A stretch of 18,602 nt of DNA, taken from positions 1 through 18,602 of the forward strand of contig DATATB010000052.1 in the NCBI GenBank assembly GCA_036268995.1. Reading direction: 5' to 3'. A model generated the notes under the pieces. It ran no database searches. It saw nothing but the letters and a program-made list of their open reading frames with translations, and was not told where the DNA came from. The translations under genes and the position numbers were made by a program. Source of the stretch: DATATB01 sp036268995 (lineage in GTDB: Bacteria > Planctomycetota > Planctomycetia > Pirellulales > PNKZ01). Positions 1 through 6,713 of this stretch are shown in pieces (position 1 is the first letter of the stretch; every line of letters begins with the position of its first letter).

Positions 1-2
1 TG

Positions 3-461
3 CTGGCTTACGACGTACTGTTCCCCTGGCGCGCCCGGCGCACCTTGACCCCCAACAACGCGCAAGCGTTCATCGCCCGCCGGATCCAGGGCTTGCGGCC
101 GCGCACGTATGGCCGTCTTAGCCGCGCTGCGGACGGGACACTGCAGTTCATCTACCGACCTTGGCTGATTCTGTCGACACGCACGGTGGCGTTGCCCGCG
201 GGAACGCTGGCCCTGTCCAAGGGGTTGCTGTACCCCTCTCTGCTTTGTTGCCTGCAGCCCGGCACTGAGTTCAGAAGCGTCGTGATCTTCCTGCCTCGAT
301 ATCATGGCTACGAGTGCGCAATCGCCGATTGTTGCGCCATCACCGACATCCGCGAGAATGTTGTCGCGCGAGGTTTCAATGCGGTTCGCGCGTGGCTGGC
401 TGAGACGCTCCATTTGGGGAAGCCGAGCCAGCCGCAATTTGCCCCGGTCCGACGCATCTAA
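3..461 (+). CDS. Hypothetical protein, 3' end only (5' part lies outside the window)
   Basis: The frame is open from the left edge to a TAA at 459-461, so this is the C-terminal part (about 152 residues) of a longer gene. A TTG at 45 could act as a start, but the residues before it (LAYDVLFPWRARR) continue in the same style, so I treat the gene as cut by the edge. The protein is basic and has a moderately hydrophobic central stretch (YRPWLILSTRTVALPAG, then LLYPSLLCCLQPG). I recognise no catalytic motif or family. It is the first gene of a rightward series with the 80-residue gene and lemA, but a 108-bp gap separates it from the next gene, so shared transcription is uncertain. It could be a planctomycete-specific conserved protein. 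Confidence 0.5.
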   Translation: MAYDVLFPWRARRTLTPNNAQAFIARRIQGLRPRTYGRLSRAADGTLQFIYRPWLILSTRTVALPAGTLALSKGLLYPSLLCCLQPGTEFRSVVIFLPRYHGYECAIADCCAITDIRENVVARGFNAVRAWLAETLHLGKPSQPQFAPVRRI

Positions 462-533
462 TCCTGCGCTGTTGGGTTACGCCGCGCAACCTCTAGTCCA
501 ATGTACGCTTGGCGGGTGGGGTTGGGCGCCGAG

Positions 534-563
534 TTGTGTTTTCGAGGCGCTGCGCGCTAGAAT
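534..563 (+). promoter_or_regulatory. Candidate promoter of a leaderless transcript for the 80-residue protein
   Basis: A TTGTGT hexamer at 534-539 and a TAGAAT hexamer at 558-563 are separated by 18 bp. The -10-like box ends only 6 bp before the ATG at 570, and no Shine-Dalgarno sequence precedes that ATG. Together this suggests transcription starts at or next to the start codon. The -10 box also sits in a small perfect palindrome, CGCTA-gaa-TAGCG (555-567), which could be an operator or a coincidence. The -35 match is only moderate. Confidence 0.35.
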
Positions 564-569
564 AGCGAT

Positions 570-812
570 ATGGAAAACCACACCGTCAACGTGCGCGATC
601 TGGATCCGGGCGACCGCGCAGTGTTCGAGCGCGTCATCGGTCGTCCTCTGCACGAAAACGAGCAAATGATGATCCAACTCGTCGGCGCCGATGCGTCGAC
701 ATCCCCGGATGGCGCGACGGCGCACATGCCCGAGTGGTCCGACGTCTACAACGGCTTATCCGACGAGGAAGTCGCCGAGTTTCGGCAAGAGTCCGGACCC
801 GAATCAAGCTGA
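570..812 (+). CDS. Small acidic conserved hypothetical protein (80 aa, NGLSDEEVAE motif)
   Basis: This is an 80-residue acidic soluble protein with no signal peptide or membrane segment. The N-terminal half (MENHTVNVRDLDPGDRAVFE) reads like a short beta strand plus helix. The C-terminal part, MPEWSDVYNGLSDEEVAEF at residues 53-71, resembles the 'LPDWCNVYEGLSDEEIAEVE' signature of small proteins widespread in bacteria and common in planctomycetes, some of them listed near toxin-antitoxin genes. That similarity is from memory. The usual Cys-Asn pair is Ser-Asp here. No partner toxin is visible next to it, since lemA follows after 187 bp. The start is the only ATG that leaves the conserved part intact, and it has no Shine-Dalgarno sequence. 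I assign no function. Confidence 0.7.
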   Translation: MENHTVNVRDLDPGDRAVFERVIGRPLHENEQMMIQLVGADASTSPDGATAHMPEWSDVYNGLSDEEVAEFRQESGPESS

Positions 813-999
813 GGTGTCCCCCCCGGAACGCGAGGGTGCATGTTCTTCTGCGCGGCCTTCGGTTCCCGTCTCTGCCGTTTGCGGCGGCAGTAACCTCGGC
901 CATCGGGTCGTCACCTTTCGCGGCTACGCAAGGCGACCTCTACAGAAGTTTCTTACAAAACATCCGAGAAGCTACATAACCGCCAAAAGGGACTGAAGC
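813..999 (+). other. Intergenic region upstream of lemA
   Basis: This 187-bp stretch has no convincing coding content. Its small open frames overlap the end of the previous gene and are arginine- and serine-rich shadows. The only clear signal is a purine-rich ribosome binding site (AAAAGGGA, 985-992) 7 bp before the lemA ATG. I found no promoter close to consensus. Confidence 0.5.
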
Positions 1000-1590
1000 A
1001 TGAAGCCGTTATTGATTGGCTGCGTAATCATCGTGGCCGTGGCGCTGCTCGTCGGCGGCTGCGCCACGAGCTTTGGCATCGCTGGATACAACCGCGCGAA
1101 GGAACTGGACCAGAACGTGCAAAGCGAGTGGGCCCAGGTCGAAGTGCAGTTGCAGCGCCGTTTCGACCTGGTGCCGCAGCTCGAGGCCACGGTCAAAGGC
1201 GCCGCCGGCCAGGAGCAAAAGGTGTTTCTGGGCATCGCCAATGCCCGCAAAGCGTACTTTCAGGCTGACAAGAACGATGTGCCCGCCAAGGCCGCCGCGG
1301 CCAACGATTTCAACACGGCCTTGAGCCGTTTGTTGATGCTGCAAGAACAGTATCCGCAGCTCAAGAGCAACGAGGCCTTCTTGAAAATGCAGGACACGAT
1401 CGAGGGGACCGAGAACCGGTTATCGGTCGAGCGCAACCGCTACAACGAAGCCGTGCGCCAGCTGGACTTATTCACGCAAACCTTTCCCAACTCGTTCTTC
1501 GCCCAACTGGCGGCCGTGCGTCCCGCCCCCTATCTCAAGCCGCCGGAGAACGTCTCCGAAGCTCCGAAAATCGATTTCTCGAAGCCGTAA
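1000..1590 (+). CDS. lemA: LemA family protein
   Basis: The 196-residue product has the LemA layout. It starts with an N-terminal hydrophobic anchor (residues 4-20) and continues with a periplasmic or extracytoplasmic helical bundle. Diagnostic stretches are GYNRAKELDQNVQSEWAQVE, QLQRRFDLVPQLEATVKG, AARs in place of the usual acid-rich turn, RLLMLQEQYPQLKSNEAFL, the hallmark GTENRLSVERNRYNEAV at about 136-152, and TFPNSFFA near the end. Molecular role in the family is not well defined; members are membrane-anchored envelope proteins. The anchor ends in VGGC (Cys21), which also fits a lipobox, so it could be a lipoprotein instead of a single-pass protein. AAAAGGGA 7 bp upstream supports the start. 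The gene converges on the sulfatase gene with only 10 bp between the stops, and no terminator hairpin is evident there. Confidence 0.93.
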   Translation: MKPLLIGCVIIVAVALLVGGCATSFGIAGYNRAKELDQNVQSEWAQVEVQLQRRFDLVPQLEATVKGAAGQEQKVFLGIANARKAYFQADKNDVPAKAAAANDFNTALSRLLMLQEQYPQLKSNEAFLKMQDTIEGTENRLSVERNRYNEAVRQLDLFTQTFPNSFFAQLAAVRPAPYLKPPENVSEAPKIDFSKP

Positions 1591-1600
1591 CGTCCTCACG

Positions 1601-3127
1601 CTAGCGCTTCGCCGGCGGAACGTCGGGCGGGAATTGCTGATGCAATAGTGCCACGGCCTGGCTGAGTGCCGACGGGTCGGGCGGCGAGTCGATCACGTTG
1701 TGCAGCTCGGCTGGGTCGCCGGGATGATCGTAACACTCGCGGCCCAAGAGTTTGCCGGTAGACCACGCGCGCCATTCGGTGTAGCGGACGCGCGCGGTGC
1801 GCACGCTGTAGCCCATCGCCTCCGGCACGCCGGCGGGCGTGCGGTCGTAATAAGCCGGCCGCGGATGCTCGGTAAAGGCGGCCGGTTGCACGCTGGCTCG
1901 CGGATCGGCCAGCACCGGCACGAGACTCTTGCCCTCCAGGCCCGCGGCCGGCGGCAATCCGCAGAGTTCGACGAGCGTCGGGTACAAGTCGAGCGATTCG
2001 ACCAGCGCATCGGTCGACTCGCCCGCACGCTGGCCGCCCGGCGGTGCGATGATCAGCGGCACGTGCGCGTCGAACTCGAAATTCGAGGTCTTGCCCCACA
2101 GCGTGTGCTCGCCCAGGTGATAGCCGTGGTCAGAAAGAAACACGATCACGGTCGACTCAGTCAGCTTGTCGCGCTCCAATGCGGCCAGCACCTTGCCCAC
2201 CTGCGCATCCATGTAGCTGATGTTGGCGAAATAGCCGTGGCGCATTTCGGCGGCTTGATCGCGAGTGAAGTCGCGCTGGTGCGGCGGCGCGCCGCGCAGC
2301 TCGCGACTGTCGTGAAAGGCGACGTCGGGCGCCCCGGTCGGCCGGCGGCCATCGAGCGGCGGCAGCCGGTCGCGATCGTACAGGTCCCAGTATTTTTGCG
2401 GCGCGTTGAACGGCGCATGCGGCTTCCAGAATCCCACGGCCAGAAAAAACGGCTGGCCCTTGATCTCCTCGAGCACGCGCACGGCTTCGTCGGCCACGCG
2501 GCCGTCGTAATAGGCCTCGTCCGGCACCTCGCAGCGGCGGCAGTTGGGCGCCGTGGCCAGGTCGGCCGGCGGAGGACCGCTCACCAGCGGCCGATCGTCG
2601 CCGTGATTCGCATAATACAAAAACTCCGCCGCGCTCCACGATTGCCGGTCCCCCTTTGCCCGCGTATGCCAGTTATGAAAAATCTTGCCCACGTCCCGGG
2701 TCACGTAGCCCTGCCGCTTGAAGTATTCGGGCAGCGTCGCCACGTCGGGCCGCAACTCGCGAAAATGCAGGCTATTGCACCACAAGTGCAGCGTGTCGGG
2801 CCGCAAGCCGCTGAGCAGCGACGAACGCGATGGATTGCACAGCGCCTGCTGGCAAAAGGCCGCGCGAAACTTCACCCCGTGGCTGGCCAAGCGGTCGATA
2901 TTCGGCGTCCGGGCAGGCGAGCCGTAACAGCCCAGCTCGCAGCGCAGATCATCAGCCATGATGAGCACGACGTTGGGCCGGCCTGACCTTTCTGCGGAAC
3001 ACGCCTGATTGTCGAGCGAGCCTGCCAGGCCCGGCGCGCAGGTGATGATGAGAGTCGCTATAGGTAGCAAGCGGCGTGGTAGATTTCGGGACGTTGAGGC
3101 TTCTGGGCAGCGGCGATGCAGAAACAT
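1601..3127 (-). CDS. Secreted formylglycine-dependent sulfatase, iduronate-2-sulfatase-like
   Basis: This type I sulfatase (508 aa) hydrolyses sulfate esters, most likely on sulfated polysaccharides. After a basic start (LPRRL) a hydrophobic segment at 20-36 looks like a signal peptide, so it probably acts outside the cytoplasm. The catalytic domain opens with PNVVLIMADD (metal ligands Asp59/Asp60). It carries the activation signature C97-N-P-S-R101, in which Cys97 would be converted to formylglycine, followed by SSLLSGLRPD. Further active-site candidates are His237 in WKPHAPF, Asp333/His334 in LSDHGYHLGEH, and Lys346 in WGKTSNFE. HTLWGKTSNFEFDAHVPLII is typical of iduronate-2-sulfatase-like members (S1_7 type). 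Length is normal for the family. GAGG a few bases upstream of the ATG supports the start. The exact substrate cannot be read from sequence. No formylglycine-generating enzyme gene is in the window. Confidence 0.93.
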   Translation of the reverse strand: MFLHRRCPEASTSRNLPRRLLPIATLIITCAPGLAGSLDNQACSAERSGRPNVVLIMADDLRCELGCYGSPARTPNIDRLASHGVKFRAAFCQQALCNPSRSSLLSGLRPDTLHLWCNSLHFRELRPDVATLPEYFKRQGYVTRDVGKIFHNWHTRAKGDRQSWSAAEFLYYANHGDDRPLVSGPPPADLATAPNCRRCEVPDEAYYDGRVADEAVRVLEEIKGQPFFLAVGFWKPHAPFNAPQKYWDLYDRDRLPPLDGRRPTGAPDVAFHDSRELRGAPPHQRDFTRDQAAEMRHGYFANISYMDAQVGKVLAALERDKLTESTVIVFLSDHGYHLGEHTLWGKTSNFEFDAHVPLIIAPPGGQRAGESTDALVESLDLYPTLVELCGLPPAAGLEGKSLVPVLADPRASVQPAAFTEHPRPAYYDRTPAGVPEAMGYSVRTARVRYTEWRAWSTGKLLGRECYDHPGDPAELHNVIDSPPDPSALSQAVALLHQQFPPDVPPAKR

Positions 3128-3408
3128 CGGGACCTCGAAAAGTCGAACGGGCTGGCTAACGACGCGTCAACGCAATATTGGCTCTGGCCGTGTCGCCGTC
3201 AACGCCGGACACAAACCAGTTCCGGGGGAACACCCGTCATGGCTTCGACCTGCCGCGCAGTATGGCCAGCGGCGGACATGCTGGAAACGCAAGTCCGGCG
3301 CCGGGGTTTGCCTGCACGCTTACTTTGCCCGCGCAAGCCGGCTCGAGCAGGCGTTCGCCTGTGGCACTTTGTGGCCGCATTGGCGCGCCGGCGGCCGAGA
3401 TCCATCCA
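3128..3408. other. Intergenic region between the 64-residue gene and the sulfatase gene
   Basis: This 281-bp stretch is GC-rich and has overlapping open frames on both strands. All are short, arginine- and alanine-rich and lack recognisable domains or ribosome binding sites, so I call none. It must hold the leftward sulfatase promoter and 5' leader. A TTGACG on the minus strand lies in the 50 bp before the sulfatase start, but no acceptable -10 partner follows it. Confidence 0.5.
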
Positions 3409-3603
3409 CTAGCCTTCCAAATTAGTAAGGGCCTCGTCGACGAATCGCTTATCGGCATCGGTGGGAGATTGCCTGCCGTGGCGTTCCTTTGCATATCGAG
3501 CGGCGATCTCATCCTTGCTTGCGCCGTCGTTGTGAAGCCGAACTACGAAATCCTTCTCGGTTTCGCTGCTGGTAGCCGATGTGCCTTTTGCGTGGTTATT
3601 CAT
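3409..3603 (-). CDS. Small hydrophilic hypothetical protein (64 aa)
   Basis: I do not recognise a family. The 64-residue product is highly charged, with no cysteine and no hydrophobic segment: MNNHAKGTSATSSETEKDF, then a helix-rich body with DGASKDEIAARYAKERHG and a C-terminal DADKRFVDEALTNLEG. A longer reading from 3681 exists. I prefer the internal ATG at 3603 because a strong GGAGAGGG Shine-Dalgarno lies 4 bp before it, and because the extra 26 residues are compositionally different (arginine- and cysteine-containing, unrelated in style). It stands alone on the minus strand between the sulfatase gene and a 451-bp gap, back to back with the DUF892 gene. A small stress or DNA-associated protein is possible, but nothing in the sequence proves it. 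Confidence 0.6.
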   Translation of the reverse strand: MNNHAKGTSATSSETEKDFVVRLHNDGASKDEIAARYAKERHGRQSPTDADKRFVDEALTNLEG

Positions 3604-3694
3604 CGTTCCCTCTCCGTGTTTTGCCCGGGCGACACGACTGTCGATCGTTGGCGAAGTGCAATCGGCATGCCTCGGTTGCATACGCAGCCGTAGC

Positions 3695-3721
3695 TCTATA
3701 AGGTCTCAGTGATTCTGCCAA
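3695..3721 (-). promoter_or_regulatory. Weak candidate promoter for the 64-residue gene
   Basis: On the minus strand TTGGCA (3721-3716) is followed after 15 bp by TATAGA (3700-3695), about 90 bp upstream of the small gene's ATG. The spacer is short and the -10 matches consensus at four positions only, so this is tentative. Confidence 0.25.
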
Positions 3722-3977
3722 TTCGGGGCTCTCAATGCTTGCACCAAATTCGTGGTCGGCAAGCGTTCGGCCCGGTCCGTGCCCTACCTTTGCCTTGCTA
3801 CACCGCGATTCGCTTTTTCAGCAAAGAGCACGGCCGAACATTGGGGCAACCTGCACAGTGACCCCTGGTTTTTCAAGCATCCGCTGGCAATCAATCAGAA
3901 AGCTTCGCATTGGCCTCGGATCTGCTAGCAGCGGCACGAAGGGAGGCGCCAGGGCCGCCGGGCAGTTCCACGCAGTT

Positions 3978-3994
3978 GACGGCTCAAAGCCGTC
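3978..3994. promoter_or_regulatory. Perfect 7-bp inverted repeat upstream of the DUF892 gene
   Basis: GACGGCT-caa-AGCCGTC is a perfect 7-bp stem with a 3-base loop, starting 77 bp before the DUF892 start codon. There is no T-run after it, so it does not look like an intrinsic terminator. It may be an operator or a 5'-leader hairpin; TTGACG overlaps its left arm at 3976-3981 and could be a -35 element, but no good -10 follows. Confidence 0.45.
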
Positions 3995-4054
3995 CTCGTA
4001 GCGGCTGGCGATGCTCACGTATACGCCAAATACTACGACGAGGAGAGCGACAAA

Positions 4055-4765
4055 ATGGCTATTAAAAGTCCCGCTGGCAACCGTTCGCGCGGCTCGAATG
4101 GCCGGCGCGAGTCCAAGTCCGACGAAAACTCGACGATGAGCACAGTCACGTCCGCACTTTCCAACGCAATGGGCCGGGTCGCATCGGCGCTAGGCATCGA
4201 CGTCGGTTTCGACTCCTTGCGCGATCTGTTCGTGAAAGAATTGCAGGATCTCTACAGCGCCGAGCAGCAGTTGGTCGCGGCGTTGCCGAAGATGGCTAAA
4301 GCTGCCCGGTCAACAGGACTGCGCGATGCGTTTCAATCGCATCTCGCCGAGACGCGGGGGCATGTTCAGCGGCTCGAGCAAGTCTTCAAAGCGCTCAAGC
4401 TCCGCCCCGAATCGAAAACTTGCAAAGCGATGAAGGGGCTGATCTCCGAGGGAAGTGAGTGGATGAGTGAACACGCGACGCCTGGCGTCATGGATGCCGG
4501 GTTGATTGCGGCAGCACAGCGTGTCGAGCATTACGAGATTGCCGGCTATGGCTGCGTCCGTACCTATGCGAAGCTGCTGGGAGAATCAGCAGTCGCGAAG
4601 CTGCTGCAGCAGACTCTCGATGAGGAGGGCGCTGCCGATAAGAAGTTGACGCAACTCGCCAAACAGATCAACGTCCAGGCCGACCACGGCCGCGCCAATA
4701 AGACTTCGCGCTCGACTGGTCGCCGCAAATCTACGTCCGCTCGACGCAGGACCACGGCGAAGTGA
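4055..4765 (+). CDS. YciE/YciF ferroxidase family (DUF892) ferritin-like protein with basic C-terminal tail
   Basis: The 236-residue product has a charged N-terminal extension (1-50), a DUF892 four-helix ferritin-like core (about 54-205) and a basic tail (211-236). Core motifs are LRDLFVKELQDLYSAEQQL, FQSHLAETRGHVQRLEQVFKAL, CKAMKGLISEG, AAAQRVEHYEIAGYGCVRTYA and LLQQTLDEEGAADKKLTQLA. Candidate carboxylate/histidine metal ligands include Glu62, Glu70, His96, Glu99, Asp147, His159, Glu161 and Glu190/Glu191, by analogy to ferritin-like helices. The family is linked to general stress responses. The tail, rich in Arg, Lys, Ser and Thr (SRSTGRRKSTSARRRTTAK), resembles histone-type or Dps-type DNA-binding tails. 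AGGAGAG lies 8-14 bp before the ATG at 4055 and decides the start over the Met at residue 28. It converges with the glycan operon. Confidence 0.9.
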   Translation: MAIKSPAGNRSRGSNGRRESKSDENSTMSTVTSALSNAMGRVASALGIDVGFDSLRDLFVKELQDLYSAEQQLVAALPKMAKAARSTGLRDAFQSHLAETRGHVQRLEQVFKALKLRPESKTCKAMKGLISEGSEWMSEHATPGVMDAGLIAAAQRVEHYEIAGYGCVRTYAKLLGESAVAKLLQQTLDEEGAADKKLTQLAKQINVQADHGRANKTSRSTGRRKSTSARRRTTAK

Positions 4766-4768
4766 CAT

Positions 4769-4795
4769 GTCGGCCTGCGGTGAATGCACACCGAC
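4769..4795. terminator. Weak stem-loop between convergent genes
   Basis: Between the DUF892 stop (4765) and the end of the leftward operon (4833), CGGTG-aatgca-CACCG (4778-4793) and an alternative outer pair GTCGG/CCGAC (4769-4773 with 4791-4795) can form short stems. No T-tract follows on either strand, so an intrinsic terminator is doubtful. Confidence 0.2.
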
Positions 4796-4832
4796 GTTGA
4801 TAGTTCGTCTGGCGCGCGGTTCGAAACGGGGT

Positions 4833-6692
4833 CTACACTCGGCGTCCTAATGTTGACAGCTCTGGATGCCTGGAGCGGAGCAGGCGCCAGAGTTCGGCAG
4901 AGCGCGCCTGGTCGGTGTCTGGCTTGAGAGACTTCGACGGACCGTGCTGCCGATAGAAGAAATGCTCGCCCGGCAGACGCGCGAAGCGCGCTGCCTGCGC
5001 GAGCATCCGCAACCAGAAGTCGTAATCCTGCCAGTTGCCCAGCGACTCGTCGAAGCCCTGCAACGAAACCCACCAACGCCGGGCGAAAGCAGAACAGTAG
5101 GCAATCCGGTTGCGAGTCAACATGGCCGTCGCGAGATCCCGTTCTGGAACTTGCCAGATGGCGGTTCGATCGCCGACGAGGTGCATGTCCGGGCAGACGC
5201 AATCGATTCCCGCCTCCAGCATGCTCTGTGCCGACCGAAGGTAATTCGGCCCCAAATAATCGTCTGCATCCAACAGGCAGACGTATTGCGACGCCCGCGC
5301 GCGAATGCCATTGTTGCGAGCGGCGCTGACGTCCAGTCGCTGGCGATGCGGCAGATAGCTGACGCGCCGATCATGCTGGACCAAATCGGCAGCAATCTGC
5401 GCCGTGTCATCAGTCGAGGCGTCGTCGACGATGCTGATCGCCAGGTCGACGTCATTAGCCAGCACCGACTGCACCGCTTGGGTGAGATAGCGGCCATAGT
5501 TATGGCACGGAATAACTACGTGCCATTGGAATGGTTTGCGCTCGCCGTTTGCGACGGACGCGGCAGTCCGAGAGTCCTTGCCCACAACCAAAGCCGGGCG
5601 CAGCGATGTCCCCTGGCCGGTAGCGTGGTAACGTTCTTTAAACTCCAGATCGTCCGGGTGCCATAAGTGAAATAGCCCGGGACATCGATCGCGGTAGATC
5701 TCAAGCGCACCTGCCGCCCGGGAAAAGATGTCGTTGTCCTCCTTTCCCCAGCGAGTAAAAGCCTCGCACCAGCGAAATCGCCGAAAGTCAGCGGCCGTAA
5801 ATCCGCACATCCCGAAGCCGCTGGTTCGCCACCAGCCTGGTTGCGAGCCTTCGCACGCGCTCCCCTCGTGCAGTGAATAGCAAATGGGAAAATAGGCCCA
5901 ACCCGGCAAGACGCGCTGCCGCAGCGTCTGGCAGAAGTTTTTCGGGATCACCATGTCGGCGTCAATGAAAAACAGGATCTCGCCGCTGGCGACGGCCGCC
6001 GCGGCATTCAGTCCGCGGGCCCGATTAAAAGGGCCGGTGAGCCCAACAATCGTGTAAGGCCTGGCCTGTTCGCGCAGCACGGTCGATAGATGGATGTCCG
6101 TCGTTCCAAAGTCGGCGACCACCAGCTCGCATTGGTCGTCGCCGGCCTCGGTCCAGGCCCGGAGCATTTTCTTGAAGTTGTCGCCGCGGTTCTTGAGTGC
6201 CATGCAAAACGAAATGCGCGGCCCAATGGTCTTTTGTCGGCCGGATGCCGGGGAATTGCTCTCGGCCGCCGTGTTGGGCTGCCGGCTATGATCGATCGCA
6301 CTAGCGGCGGCCGGCACACGTCGAACTCGCAGCCTCGCCGGCCACGCCTTTGGCAACTCGGGACCAGCCCCCACAAGTCCGTCGTATCCAAGATCGAACT
6401 CTACGGCGCTGGGATCTACTTCCGCGGCCACCCAGGCAGGCCCGCGCTCGTCGCCCACCAGGTATGCTCGCACACTGCATGCCTTCGCGTTGGTAGCTTC
6501 GACCACCAGGCGCGTCTCGCGATATCCAGTGATCTTCCGACAGTCTGCTTGCCACGTGCGTTCGCCAGTTGCATTCGGCGACTCGGGCGACAGGACGAGG
6601 GGTAAAGCCTGCTCCAGATCCCCACGGCCTGGCATGGTGTCGGCCGACGACAATTCAAAACACGTCAAGCGGTCGTTCATGGTCGGTTTCAC
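4833..6692 (-). CDS. Tandem two-domain glycosyltransferase (two GT-A/GT2-like domains)
   Basis: The 619-residue product has three parts. Residues 1-130 are unrecognised, predicted mostly beta (TWQADCRKITGYRETRLVVE onward), then comes a Ser/Ala linker. Domain 1 (about 158-370) starts RISFCMALKNRGDNFKKML, has the DxD motif FFIDADM (Asp244, Asp246), and ends with WCEAFTRWGKEDNDIFSR, the W-G-x-E-D-x-D element of GalNAc-transferase and chondroitin-polymerase-type domains. Domain 2 (about 390-600) is a classic GT2: HVVIPCHNYGRYLTQAVQSV, IVDDASTDDT, LLDADDYL (Asp475/Asp477/Asp478), then FDESLGNWQDYDFWLRM. Two complete active sites suggest one enzyme adding two sugars, as bacterial chondroitin and heparosan polymerases do, but the sugars are unknown. 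The start is GTG at 6692; an ATG four codons in (6680) is possible, and neither has a clear Shine-Dalgarno. It is last in the operon, 21 bp after the previous gene. Confidence 0.88.
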   Translation of the reverse strand: MKPTMNDRLTCFELSSADTMPGRGDLEQALPLVLSPESPNATGERTWQADCRKITGYRETRLVVEATNAKACSVRAYLVGDERGPAWVAAEVDPSAVEFDLGYDGLVGAGPELPKAWPARLRVRRVPAAASAIDHSRQPNTAAESNSPASGRQKTIGPRISFCMALKNRGDNFKKMLRAWTEAGDDQCELVVADFGTTDIHLSTVLREQARPYTIVGLTGPFNRARGLNAAAAVASGEILFFIDADMVIPKNFCQTLRQRVLPGWAYFPICYSLHEGSACEGSQPGWWRTSGFGMCGFTAADFRRFRWCEAFTRWGKEDNDIFSRAAGALEIYRDRCPGLFHLWHPDDLEFKERYHATGQGTSLRPALVVGKDSRTAASVANGERKPFQWHVVIPCHNYGRYLTQAVQSVLANDVDLAISIVDDASTDDTAQIAADLVQHDRRVSYLPHRQRLDVSAARNNGIRARASQYVCLLDADDYLGPNYLRSAQSMLEAGIDCVCPDMHLVGDRTAIWQVPERDLATAMLTRNRIAYCSAFARRWWVSLQGFDESLGNWQDYDFWLRMLAQAARFARLPGEHFFYRQHGPSKSLKPDTDQARSAELWRLLRSRHPELSTLGRRV

Positions 6693-6713
6693 TTGGGTCT
6701 CAATCGAAGGAAC

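Larger units (their letters stand above)
3604..4054. other. 451-bp divergent intergenic region
   Basis: This gap separates the leftward 64-residue gene from the rightward DUF892 gene. The only sizeable open frame (plus strand, about 3735-4001) has no ribosome binding site and unlikely composition, so I treat the gap as noncoding. It holds the weak leftward promoter near 3700 and a strong hairpin near 3978-3994 (both listed separately), plus the AGGAGAG ribosome binding site at 4041-4047 for the DUF892 gene. I could not place a convincing rightward promoter. Confidence 0.5.

Noticed and set aside
1700..2986. Plus-strand 428-codon open frame
   Set aside because: It lies opposite the sulfatase gene, whose active-site motifs prove the minus-strand frame. 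The plus-strand product is Arg/Ala/His-rich with no domain.
3009..3693. Plus-strand open frames between the sulfatase gene and the 64-residue gene
   Set aside because: They overlap both real genes, lack ribosome binding sites, and have shadow-like Arg/Ala/Cys composition.
3735..4001. Plus-strand 88-codon open frame upstream of the DUF892 gene
   Set aside because: There is no Shine-Dalgarno sequence, no recognisable motif, and it spans the perfect hairpin at 3978-3994.
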